Assembly: GCF_003289625.1 (NCBI RefSeq)
Contig: NZ_QMBN01000002.1
Location: forward strand, 394,610-458,609
Source of the DNA: Microbacterium sp. SMR1
GTDB taxonomy: Bacteria; Actinomycetota; Actinomycetes; Actinomycetales; Microbacteriaceae
DNA: 64,000 nucleotides
Direction of reading: 5' to 3'
Positions 1-8,300 of the stretch are shown here, one piece after another (the first letter of the stretch is position 1; every line of letters starts with the position of its first letter). The translations under genes were made by a program, and so were the position numbers. Below the pieces are notes generated by a model. The model was not told the DNA's origin, made no database searches, and saw only the letters and a program-made list of their open reading frames with translations.

Positions 1-271
1 CGCCGTCGATGTGGTCGCATGCGACGGTGGGTGCGGGGCGATCGAACAGTTCGGCGGCACGGCGCAGTCGGACTGGGTCGCCGCCAACGCGCATCGCTTC
101 GGGTTCATCATCCGCTACCCCGACGGCTTCACCGAGACGACCGGGTACGAGTACGAGCCCTGGCACCTGCGGTACATCGGCCCTGACCTCGCCGCGCTCT
201 ACGCCGAGGGCGGCTACCGCACTCTCGAAGACTTCTTCGGGATGCCGCCCGCCCCGACCTACGCCGACTGA
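1..271 (+). CDS. D-alanyl-D-alanine carboxypeptidase, VanY/M15B family, C-terminal part
   Basis: This is the 3' end of a gene that begins before the window; the reading frame is open from base 2. The residues AVDV at the left edge fit the last part of the SxHxxGxAxD zinc motif of peptidase family M15B, and EPWHLRYIG about 50 residues later is the second zinc and catalytic motif (Glu and His) of the same family. Such enzymes trim the terminal D-Ala from peptidoglycan stem peptides outside the membrane. The tail after EPWH is about 35 residues, normal for the family. The signal peptide and the first zinc ligand cannot be seen. An intrinsic terminator follows at 323-355. Confidence 0.85.
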   Translation, partial: AVDVVACDGGCGAIEQFGGTAQSDWVAANAHRFGFIIRYPDGFTETTGYEYEPWHLRYIGPDLAALYAEGGYRTLEDFFGMPPAPTYAD

Positions 272-322
272 CCCCGCCCGGCGCCCGGCGCCCTGCGCCC
301 GGCCCGTCGACTCGCCAGGTTC

Positions 323-355
323 TGCGGATCGCGCACCGGGCGCATCCGCATTTTT
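323..355 (+). terminator. Intrinsic terminator after the carboxypeptidase gene
   Basis: TGCGGAT plus GCGC pairs with GCGC plus ATCCGCA around a short loop, with one bulged C, and is followed directly by five T residues (351-355). This is a classical rho-independent terminator, placed 50 bases after the stop codon and in the space between two convergent genes. Confidence 0.75.
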
Positions 356-390
356 CGGCGAATCGACGGGGGAGGGAAGGGGGAGAGGGG

Positions 391-960
391 TCAGGCGGGC
401 GTGCGGCGCCGGGCGAGGGTCGCGACGCCGGCGGCGCGCAGGCGGTCGCCGATCAGGATGCCGAGCCACGTCGCTCCGACGCAGCTGGCGATGCAAAGGG
501 CGACGAACCCGATCAGCACGGGCGCGGTCATGCTCCACAGATCGAACGACTGCGCTGCGAACACGGGATACGTCGCGCCGATGATCGCGGCGCCTGCATA
601 GTGCAGCCATGTGTTCCAGCGCCGGTAGAGCGTCGCGAGGAACGGCAGTTCGGGGAAGAACGACCAGTAGAGCATCGTCGCGACCGATCCGATCGTGAAG
701 AACGGCGCAAGCACGAGTCCTGAGATCAGCCCCACGAGCAGCCCCGCTCCCGGGCGTTGCAGCAGCCTGAGGGCGATGACGGCGGGCAGAACCCACAGCC
801 CGGCGATCGCCACCGTTGCGAACGGCACCGTGAGGAACAGGGTCGTCGACGCGACCCACGCAGGCGCGAGCAACGCGGTCGCCGCGACGCCGATCGCGGC
901 GCACGTCAACAGGTATGCCGTCGAGACACGCGCGGCGCGCGATCGCGGTGCCGCGGTCAT
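391..960 (-). CDS. ECF transporter S component, YkoE-like (second copy)
   Basis: A 189-residue integral membrane protein with about five or six hydrophobic segments and a short basic tail. Size and pattern match the YkoE/ABC_cobalt family of substrate-binding S components of energy-coupling-factor importers, and it resembles the other S component at 4605-5147. Its ATG overlaps the stop of the siderophore-interacting protein gene by four bases (ATGA), so the two are translationally coupled and it is the last gene of the iron-box operon. YkoE of Bacillus serves a thiamine-precursor importer, but the coupling to a ferric-siderophore reductase here suggests an iron-related ligand. The substrate is inference. 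Confidence 0.75.
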   Translation of the reverse strand: MTAAPRSRAARVSTAYLLTCAAIGVAATALLAPAWVASTTLFLTVPFATVAIAGLWVLPAVIALRLLQRPGAGLLVGLISGLVLAPFFTIGSVATMLYWSFFPELPFLATLYRRWNTWLHYAGAAIIGATYPVFAAQSFDLWSMTAPVLIGFVALCIASCVGATWLGILIGDRLRAAGVATLARRRTPA

Positions 961-1868
961 GCTCGCGTCCCCCGCTCCGTCGTGGCTCGGCGTTCATCAT
1001 CCGGCGCGTGCTCGGATGCCGCCTGGGGCTTCGGGGTCGGCGAGCTCGCGCCCTCGCGCCAGTACCCGACGAAGCTGATCTGTTCCTTCGGGATGCCGTG
1101 GTCGGCGACGAGCATACGCCGGGCGGTGGTCGGCAGCGACTGCTCGCCGACGACGAACGCGTGGAGGGGCTGCGCGGGCAATGCGCCCGGTGCCAATCCG
1201 CTCAGCGCTGCGAGGGCGGCTGACCCCGGCTTCGCGTCGGGCGCCCGGACGAGCCACCGGACCTCGACCCCCGGAGGTGCATCGATCTCGAGCACGTCGT
1301 CGCTCGACGGGGCCTCGATGAACGCGGTTCCGGATGCCGTTGCCGGCAACGAAGTGCAGATGGAGGCGACGGCCGGTGCCCCCGTCTCGTCGGCGACGAG
1401 GAGCACATGATCGATGCCTCGCTCGGGGTTGAATCGCAGCCCCTCGTCGATGATGACGACGCTCTCTCCCTCGTGGGCCTGCGACGCCCAGCGGGAGGCG
1501 GGTCCGGCGGTTGGCCCCGAGCCGTGCAGGACGAAGTCGACGTCGATCTCGGCACCGCCCGACGGCCCCGACGACCGATACGCCCGCACCGAGTAGTTGC
1601 GCATGACCGGCCGTTCGCCCTCGGGGATGCGGAGGTACTTCAGGAAGCCGAACAGCTTGTTGGCCTTGGCCGGGATGCGGTCGAGGGCCTCATCGCCGCC
1701 GAGCGGCAGGAAAAGGCGGAACCACTGGTCGTAGCCCAGCGGTACGAACCGGTCGATGTCGCCGCGTCCCAAGGTGACCCGCATCCAGTGCGGGGCGAGG
1801 CGCTCTGCGCGCAGCACCTCCAGACGCACCAGACCGGGCGTCATGGGCTTCACGATGTTGCGGGTCAT
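957..1868 (-). CDS. Siderophore-interacting protein (FAD-dependent ferric-chelate reductase)
   Basis: A 303-residue cytoplasmic flavoprotein of the SIP family, which reduces ferric siderophores so that the iron is released. Seen motifs are MRNYSVR (the RxYS/T FAD-binding motif, about residue 90), LLVADETGAPA (the family's ADET motif in the NAD(P)H domain) and SFVGYWREG near the C terminus. I chose the ATG at 1868 because AAAGG lies nine bases upstream; another in-frame ATG at 1876 has no room for a binding site. The gene follows ecfT by 40 bases and overlaps the next S component by ATGA. A SIP gene inside an ECF operon is unusual, because SIPs normally accompany FecCD-type siderophore importers. 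Confidence 0.9.
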   Translation of the reverse strand: MTRNIVKPMTPGLVRLEVLRAERLAPHWMRVTLGRGDIDRFVPLGYDQWFRLFLPLGGDEALDRIPAKANKLFGFLKYLRIPEGERPVMRNYSVRAYRSSGPSGGAEIDVDFVLHGSGPTAGPASRWASQAHEGESVVIIDEGLRFNPERGIDHVLLVADETGAPAVASICTSLPATASGTAFIEAPSSDDVLEIDAPPGVEVRWLVRAPDAKPGSAALAALSGLAPGALPAQPLHAFVVGEQSLPTTARRMLVADHGIPKEQISFVGYWREGASSPTPKPQAASEHAPDDERRATTERGTRA

Positions 1869-1908
1869 GCGCAGCATCCTTTCCAGGCTCGACGGGGTGC
1901 GGTCGGCA

Positions 1909-2727
1909 TCAGGGGGTCCAGGGGAAGAGGGGGATGAGGATCGCGGCGGAGGCGAGCCAGAAGAGCGCGACGAAGGCGACATCGCGCCGCCGGAACGGCA
2001 CCAGGTGCCGCTCGGTGCGGTCGCGATGGGCCCCGAAGGCGCGCGCGTCCATCGCGAGCGCGACCCGCTCGGCATGGCGGATGGCGCCGGCCAGCAGCGG
2101 AACGACGTAACCGCCCCATCGGGCGACCGCCGCGAACGGGCCTCGCCCGCCATGGGCGCCGCGTACGCGGTGGGCCTGTCGGATGAGGTCGAGCTCGTAG
2201 CCGAAGCGCGGCACGAACCGGAACGCCGCGAGCGCCGTGTAGCCGACGCGGTAGGGGACGCGCAGCTGCTGCACGGTCGCCCGCACGAGGTCCGGTCCGG
2301 TTGTGGTGAGCCCTGCCATGAAGGCCAGCGCGGCGATCGCTCCGAGCCGCAACCCGGTCGCCATCCCGGTCTCCAGCGCCCCCGCGTGCAGACTCCAGGC
2401 GCCGAGCTGAAGCAGCACCGGGGTGTCGGCCACCCGCGCCGCATCGACCCACAGCGACATCCCGGCTCCCACCATCAGGATGCCGATGGGCACGGCGACC
2501 GCGAGCAGGAGAACGGTACGCAGCGTCCAACGCGCTCCGACGATGAGCACGCCGTACGCGAGTGCGAGCAGAGCGAGCGGCGTGACGAGATCGCGCGTGA
2601 AGATGAGAGCGACCATCGCGGGGACGGGGGCCGCGAGCTTCGCCAGCGGGTTGAGCCGGAACAGCAGCCGACGGGAGGGCGGCGCGGCCGCGTAGGGATC
2701 GAGCGCGATGCTCGCCGTCGCGCTCAT
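1909..2727 (-). CDS. ECF transporter transmembrane component EcfT
   Basis: A 272-residue membrane protein of the CbiQ/EcfT family, the scaffold that couples the two ATPases to the S component. Several hydrophobic helices occupy residues 25-175. The two cytoplasmic coupling motifs with the Ala-Arg-Gly pattern appear as AHRVRG (about residue 188) and AMDARAFG (about residue 226), followed by a last hydrophobic helix. The start overlaps the stop of the ATPase gene by four bases (ATGA), so expression should be coupled. Confidence 0.88.
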   Translation of the reverse strand: MSATASIALDPYAAAPPSRRLLFRLNPLAKLAAPVPAMVALIFTRDLVTPLALLALAYGVLIVGARWTLRTVLLLAVAVPIGILMVGAGMSLWVDAARVADTPVLLQLGAWSLHAGALETGMATGLRLGAIAALAFMAGLTTTGPDLVRATVQQLRVPYRVGYTALAAFRFVPRFGYELDLIRQAHRVRGAHGGRGPFAAVARWGGYVVPLLAGAIRHAERVALAMDARAFGAHRDRTERHLVPFRRRDVAFVALFWLASAAILIPLFPWTP

Positions 2728-4529
2728 CGATCGCTCCCCGGCAGATCGCGGAGGCGGGCGATGCCCGACAGCTCGGGGTACCCGTCGAGCCCGTGCAGGG
2801 CGCGGCGCAGCGGCGGCATCCGCAGGGCGGCGGAGCGCAGCAGCTCGTCGTCGCCGAGGATGTCGGCGGTCGCTCCGTCGGCGACGATGCGGCCATCTCC
2901 GACGACGACGCAGCGCTGGGCGTACTCGCTCACCAGCTGCATGTCGTGGGTGACGACGAGGATCGTCGTGCCGTCGCGGTTGAGGTCGCGCAGCACGTGC
3001 AGCAGCTCGTCGGCGCGGGCGCGGTCCTGGCCGAACGTCGGCTCGTCGAGGGCGAGCACGGGTGCGCCGGCGATGAGGGCCGTGCCGACCGACAGTCGGC
3101 GCTTCTGACCGCCGGAGAGCACGAACGGATGCCGGTCGGCGTGCGCCTCGAGGCCGAAGCGGCGCAGCATCCCGTCGACGCGCTCACGCACCTCGTCCTC
3201 GGGCGTCCGCTGGCGGCGCAGGCCATGGGCGAGCTCGTCGAAGACCGTGGGTGCGACGAACTGGTGCTCGGGGTTCTGGAAGACGAACCCGACGCGCTCG
3301 GCGACCGCACGAGGGTCCGCCCGACTCGGGTCGAGCCCGCCCACGTCGATGCGCCCGCGCGCACCGCGGACGACGCCGGCGATCGCCTGGATGAGGCTCG
3401 TCTTGCCCGCGCCGTTCGCGCCGACGATCGCGACGAACTCGCCGGTCGCGACCTCGAGGTCCACGTCGTGGAGCACTGTCGTCCGACCTCGACGCAGCGT
3501 CAGCTCGCGCACCGAGACCGCCGGCGCCTGCGCCTGCGCCTGCGCCGGAGAATCGCGCGAAACTCGGACCGAATCGGAGGTCTCCCCCGACGATGCCGCG
3601 ATTCTCCGATTCTCGGCACCGGATGCCGCGGCCTCGAGCCCCGCGCGCAGCTCGTCCGGCGACAGGGGGAGCGGGTCGAGCGGATAGCCCGCTTCGCGCA
3701 GGCGCAGCGCCGCGATGGTCGACACCGGCAGCCATACGCCGATCGCGTGCAGCTCGGCCGCCCGTTCGCGCAGCACCGCGTCGATCGGACCGTCGGCGAT
3801 GGTGCGACCGCCATGGTCGAGCACGACGACACGGTCGGTGAAGCCGATCGCCGCGTCGAGATTGTGCTCGACGAGCAGGATCGCCCGGTCGCCCGCGGCA
3901 GCGATCTCGCCCAGGGCGGCGTAGACGTCTTCGATGCCCTCGGGGTCGAGGTTCGCGGTGGGCTCGTCGAGCACGAGCAGGGGCGACTCCATCGCGAGCG
4001 CGCACGCGATCGCGAGGCGCTGGCGTCCGCCGCCCGAGAGGCGGTCGGGGTTCTCGTGCCGCCGCTCCCAGAGCCCCATCCGGCGCAGCGCCCGCTCGCT
4101 CCGCGCGAGGACATCGTCGACGGGCAGCCGCAGGTTCTCGGGGCCGAAGGCCACCTCGTCGAGCAGGGTGCCGGTGACCAGCTGCGCGTCGGGGTCTTGG
4201 AAGACCATGCCGACGCGCGTGGTGAGCCGGGGGATCGGGGTGGTCGCGGCATCCTCGCCCGACACGAGCACCGTGCCCTCGGTCGTCGCCGGGATCGACT
4301 GCGGGATCAGCCCGTTGAGCGTCAGTGCGACCGTCGACTTGCCCGAACCGCTCGGCCCGAGGAGCAGCACGACCTCACCGGGAGTGACGGAGAACGAGGC
4401 GCCGCGGGTAGCTGCGGCTTCCGATCCCTCGTAGGTCACCGCGAGATCGCGCACGGCGAGCAACGGCGCGGATGCGGTCGCGGCGACCGGCGTTCCCGCC
4501 GTGGCGGCACCGGATGCGGCGGATGTCAC
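2724..4529 (-). CDS. ECF transporter ATPase, fused EcfA-EcfA'
   Basis: A 601-residue protein with two complete ABC ATPase domains in one chain. The first has Walker A GPSGSGKST, signature LSGGGRQRLA and Walker B LLVLDEPTANLDP. The second has GANGAGKTS, LSGGQKRRLS and VLALDEPTFGQD. Family members are often two proteins; here they are joined by a low-complexity linker rich in Ala-Gln (about residues 305-340) whose DNA contains a tandem repeat and a 12-base inverted repeat. The start is GTG at 4529, with GAGGA six bases upstream. A DtxR-type iron box lies 29-47 bases upstream of the start and overlaps the expected promoter, so this gene and those after it (EcfT, SIP, S component) are probably repressed by iron. 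Confidence 0.9.
   Translation of the reverse strand: MTSAASGAATAGTPVAATASAPLLAVRDLAVTYEGSEAAATRGASFSVTPGEVVLLLGPSGSGKSTVALTLNGLIPQSIPATTEGTVLVSGEDAATTPIPRLTTRVGMVFQDPDAQLVTGTLLDEVAFGPENLRLPVDDVLARSERALRRMGLWERRHENPDRLSGGGRQRLAIACALAMESPLLVLDEPTANLDPEGIEDVYAALGEIAAAGDRAILLVEHNLDAAIGFTDRVVVLDHGGRTIADGPIDAVLRERAAELHAIGVWLPVSTIAALRLREAGYPLDPLPLSPDELRAGLEAAASGAENRRIAASSGETSDSVRVSRDSPAQAQAQAPAVSVRELTLRRGRTTVLHDVDLEVATGEFVAIVGANGAGKTSLIQAIAGVVRGARGRIDVGGLDPSRADPRAVAERVGFVFQNPEHQFVAPTVFDELAHGLRRQRTPEDEVRERVDGMLRRFGLEAHADRHPFVLSGGQKRRLSVGTALIAGAPVLALDEPTFGQDRARADELLHVLRDLNRDGTTILVVTHDMQLVSEYAQRCVVVGDGRIVADGATADILGDDELLRSAALRMPPLRRALHGLDGYPELSGIARLRDLPGSDR
3525..3546. repeat. Hexanucleotide tandem repeat in the ATPase linker
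   Basis: The unit CGCCTG occurs three times in a row and then partially again. On the coding (minus) strand it encodes the Ala-Gln run in the linker between the two ATPase domains. Copy number could vary between strains without breaking the frame. Confidence 0.8.
3546..3608. repeat. 12-base inverted repeat (REP-like) in the ATPase linker
   Basis: The arms CGGAGAATCGCG (3546-3557) and CGCGATTCTCCG (3597-3608) are perfect reverse complements separated by 39 bases that contain further GAATCGG/CGATTC pieces. The element lies wholly within the poorly conserved linker of the fused ATPase, as expected for a REP-like palindrome tolerated in a flexible linker. Confidence 0.6.
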
Positions 4530-4557
4530 GGGCGTCCTCGGATCGGATCGGATGCGC

Positions 4558-4576
4558 TTAGCTTAGCCGACCCTAA
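4558..4576 (-). promoter_or_regulatory. DtxR/IdeR-type iron box
   Basis: TTAGCTTAGCCGACCCTAA matches the 19-base DtxR/IdeR consensus TTAGGTTAGCCTAACCTAA at 16 positions. It sits 29-47 bases upstream of the GTG of the ECF ATPase gene and overlaps a possible -10 hexamer (TAAGCT on the minus strand), the right place for iron-dependent repression. The consensus is established knowledge from Corynebacterium and Mycobacterium; binding here is inferred. Confidence 0.75.
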
Positions 4577-4604
4577 CTTGGCCCGGAAAGGCCGGCGAGG
4601 GTGC

Positions 4605-5147
4605 TCAGCGACGGGCGACGCCGGCGCGGCGCAGGCCGACGCCGATCCACAGGCCGATGGCCGTCCAGGCGACGGGCCCGAGTACGGCCAGGGTCAGGTA
4701 GGTGGCCTGAGCCCACAGCGGGAGGGCGCTGAGGTGAGCGGCGAAGAACACCGCGAGGGCGACGACGACGCCGATCACGAGACCCGAGACGAAGAACCGC
4801 CAGGGCGCCCACGAGCGATAGCGGACGAGAGCGGCGACGCCCTCCTGCAGGCCCCCGAAAAGCACGGCGGTCCCCAGGAACTGGAACGTGTACGGCGGCG
4901 CGACGGCCGAAGACGCGAGCGCCGCGATCAGGTGCGTGATGAGCGCGACCCAGCGGAGGCGCAGAGTCTCCTGCGCGACGATTCCGGGCAGCACATGGAT
5001 GCCGAGGAGGAAGCCGTAGACGATCGGCAGCCCCGTGATGACGGGGACGGCGAGCCAGCCCTCGATGCCGCCCAGCAGGCCCGTTGCGACCCCGATGGCA
5101 GCGCAGACGAGCAGAACGCGCGTCGAAAGGCGGGATGCCGGGGCCAC
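4605..5147 (-). CDS. ECF transporter S component, YkoE-like (first copy)
   Basis: A 180-residue membrane protein with about five hydrophobic segments, of the YkoE/ABC_cobalt S-component type. It is upstream of the ATPase, EcfT and SIP genes on the same strand, but the iron box lies between it and them, so it may be transcribed from its own promoter. The GTG start at 5147 is preceded by TAGGCT and exactly six bases with no Shine-Dalgarno sequence, which fits a leaderless message. It may be the thiamine-precursor S component sharing the module, with the iron-linked S component encoded last in the operon; that assignment is inference. Confidence 0.75.
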   Translation of the reverse strand: MAPASRLSTRVLLVCAAIGVATGLLGGIEGWLAVPVITGLPIVYGFLLGIHVLPGIVAQETLRLRWVALITHLIAALASSAVAPPYTFQFLGTAVLFGGLQEGVAALVRYRSWAPWRFFVSGLVIGVVVALAVFFAAHLSALPLWAQATYLTLAVLGPVAWTAIGLWIGVGLRRAGVARR

Positions 5148-5338
5148 CCGCCCAGCCTATGGGACGCGCGCACGGCGGCTCCCTCCCGGGCCGTGAGAAA
5201 TGCGGCGGTGGGGGCGATGCTCCCGTGACCTGAATGAAAGCCGAGGGTTCCTTGTGTCGGAACTGTGAGCTAGGTTGACTTCACCGCGCGCCGACGACGC
5301 CGCGCGGACTGCTCATCCATCCCCCCACTGGAGCGCAC

Positions 5339-8300
5339 ATGGTTCGCACCACCCTGCGAACAGTCGCGGCTGTATCCCTGGCTGCACTGTTCACGAGCTC
5401 TGCCGCAACGGCATCCTTTGCTGCAACGGGAGAGGGGGTGAACATCCCGGTTCCGATCGAGAGCGAGAGCGGGCGCTACATCGTCCTCCTCGACGAGGCT
5501 CCCGTCGCGACCTACGAGGGCGGCGAGGCCGGCCTCGCGCCGACCAAGCCCGACGAGGGCGAGCGTCTCGACGCTCAGTCCCGCGCCGTCACCGACTACT
5601 CCGGCTTCCTCGAGCAGCGTCAAGAAGAGGTCGCGAGCGAGGTCGGCGCAACTCCCGACGCGACCTACCAGACCACCCTCAACGGGTTCGCGGCCCAGCT
5701 GAGCGCCGACCAGGCAGGCAAGCTCGCCGCCAAGAAGGGCGTGCTCGGCGTCTTCCCCGACGAGATCCGTCACGTCGACGCCGTGCCCTCGACCGAGTTC
5801 CTCGGGCTCGAGGGCGCCGGCGGTGTCTGGGAGAAGGTCGGCGGCATCGATGCGGCGGGCGAAGGCGTCGTCGTCGGCGTCGTCGACACCGGCATCGCGC
5901 CCGAGAACCCCGCGTTCGCCGGCGACGCGCTCGGCGCCTCGGCGGGCGACCAGCCCTACCGCGACGGCGACGAGGTCGTGTTCACGAAGGCCGACGGCGG
6001 CGAGTTCCGCAGCACGGTCGTCGATCAGGGCGCCGGCACGAAGGATGCCTGGGACCCGTCGCTCCTGAACACCAAGCTCATCGCAGCCCACTACTTCAGC
6101 GACGGCGCCGCGGCGAACGGGTTCTCGTTCGCCGACGACCACCTGTCGCCCCGCGACGGCGACGGCCACGGCTCGCACACCGCGAGCACGGCGGCGGGCA
6201 ACAACGGCGTCGAGGCGTCCGTCGAGGGAGTCGACTTCGGCTCGATCTCCGGCGTCGCACCGGCTGCCAAGGTCGCGTCGTACAAGGCCTGCTACGTCGG
6301 GCCCGACCCGCTCGTCACGACCGACGACATCTGCGCGCTGAGCGACCTGCTGGCCGCGATCGACCAGGCCGTCGCCGACGGCGTCGACGTCATCAACTAC
6401 TCGATCGGCGGCGGCTCGGCCACGACCGTGCTCGCGCCGGAAGACATCTCGTTCTTCAACGCGGCTGCGGCCGGTGTCTTCGTCGCGACGAGCGCCGGCA
6501 ACTCCGGCCCCGACCCGGTTACGGCCGACCACGCGTCGCCGTGGTACGCCACGGTCGCGGCATCCACGATCCCGACTTGGGAAGGCACCGTCCGGCTCGG
6601 CGAGGAGGGCGACACGTCCGCCGCGCAGTTCCCCGGCGCGTCGGTGTCGGTCGGATTCGGCGACACGATCTCGGGCCCGTCGGTCTACGCCGGCGACGCC
6701 GGCCTGGCCGGCGCCACGACGCCCGAGCTCTGCCTGCTCGGCTCGCTCGATCCGGCCAAGGTCACCGGCAAGATCGTCGTCTGCGACCGCGGATCGAACG
6801 CTCGTGTCGAGAAGTCGCAGGCGGTCGACGAGGCCGGCGGCATCGGCATGATCCTGACCAACGTCACGCCCGCCTCGCTCGACAACGACTTCCACTCGGT
6901 TCCCACGGTGCACGTCTCCGACACCGCGCGCCCGGCGGTGCTCGAGTACGTCCAGGGCGGCACCGACCGCGTCGTCACCCTCATCGGCGAGAACGTCACG
7001 GGCACCGAGACCCCGGTCCCGCAGGTCGCGGGCTTCTCGAGCCGCGGACCGATGCTCGCCGATGGCAGCGACGTCATCAAGCCCGACATCACCGCTCCCG
7101 GTGTCGCGATCCTCGCGGCCACCGAGAACGGCATCGACGAGGACCCGACCTTCGGCATCCTCTCGGGCACCTCGATGTCGTCGCCCCACGTCGCCGGGCT
7201 CGCCGCGCTGTACCTCGGCGAGCACCCGCAGGCGACGCCCGCCGAGGTGAAGTCGGCGATGATGACGACCGCGTACAACACCGTGGATGCCGCCGGCGAC
7301 GCCGTCACCGACCCGTTCACGCAGGGTGCCGGTCAGACCGACCCGACGAAGTACTTCGAGCCGGGCCTCCTCTACCTGAACGGTCCGGCCGACTGGGCCG
7401 CGTACCTGCAGGGTCTGGGGCTGCGCGACTTCGGCGTCGACCCCATCGACCCGAGCGACCTCAACCTGCCGTCCATCGGCGTCGGTGCGCTCGGCGCGCC
7501 GCAGACGGTGACCCGTACGATCACGGCGACCGAGGCCGGGACGTACGAGGCGCAGGCATCCGTTCCCGGTGTCGACGTGCAGGTCTCGCCGTCGTCCGTG
7601 ACGCTCGGGGCGGGTGAGTCGGCGACGGTCGAGATCACCCTGTCGCGCGTCGACGCTCCGATGGGCGAGTGGGCCACCGGCTTCCTCACCTGGACGGGCG
7701 GGGCGAACGACGTGCGCTCGCCGATCGCGGTGTTCCCGGTGCCGGTCGATGCCCCGGCGTCCGTGTCGGGCACCGGTACCACCGGCTCGGTCGACGTCAC
7801 GGTGGCGCCGTCGCTGACGGGTGAGATCGACCTCGGTCTTTCGGGCCTCGTGCCGCAGGAGCTGCGCGTGAACCCGGACTTCCCCGAGGTGCCCGGACAC
7901 TCCGGTGACCAGGACTCGTTCTACGACGAGGGTGAGGCCGGCTTCAACACGTACGAGATCGTCGACGTCCCGGAGGGCACGGAGTACGCACGCTTCGCCG
8001 TCGAGACCGAGGCGATCGAGACGACCGACCTCGACATGACCGTGTACCGCGTGGTCAGCCCCGACGACCTGCGCTACTACGAGCAGTGGTCGTCGGCGAC
8101 GGCATCCGCCAACGAGGCCGTCTCGCTCACCGCGCCCACCGCGGGCACCTACCTGGTCAAGGTCAACCGGTACTCGTTCAGCGAGCCGTTCACCTACGAC
8201 CTCACCACCGCGGTCGTCGCAGCAGGGGCATCGGGCGGCGAGTTCACCGCGTCCCCTGACCCGCTGCCGACGGTGCAGGGCGAGAAGGCGACCTACACCC

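Noticed and set aside
3525..3546. Short tandem repeat as a CRISPR or minisatellite locus
   Set aside because: The unit is six bases with no spacers, encodes Ala-Gln in frame and is explained as protein linker.
5165..5260. Possible TPP riboswitch, suggested by a YkoE-type gene nearby and by GTGAGA and ACCTGA pieces
   Set aside because: The pieces are on the plus strand, pointing to the protease rather than to the S component, and the conserved CTGAGA and ACCTGATC cores and helices are missing.
5270..7900. Long minus-strand frame opposite the subtilase
   Set aside because: Low-complexity Arg/Gly/Asp shadow; the subtilase triad on the plus strand is complete.
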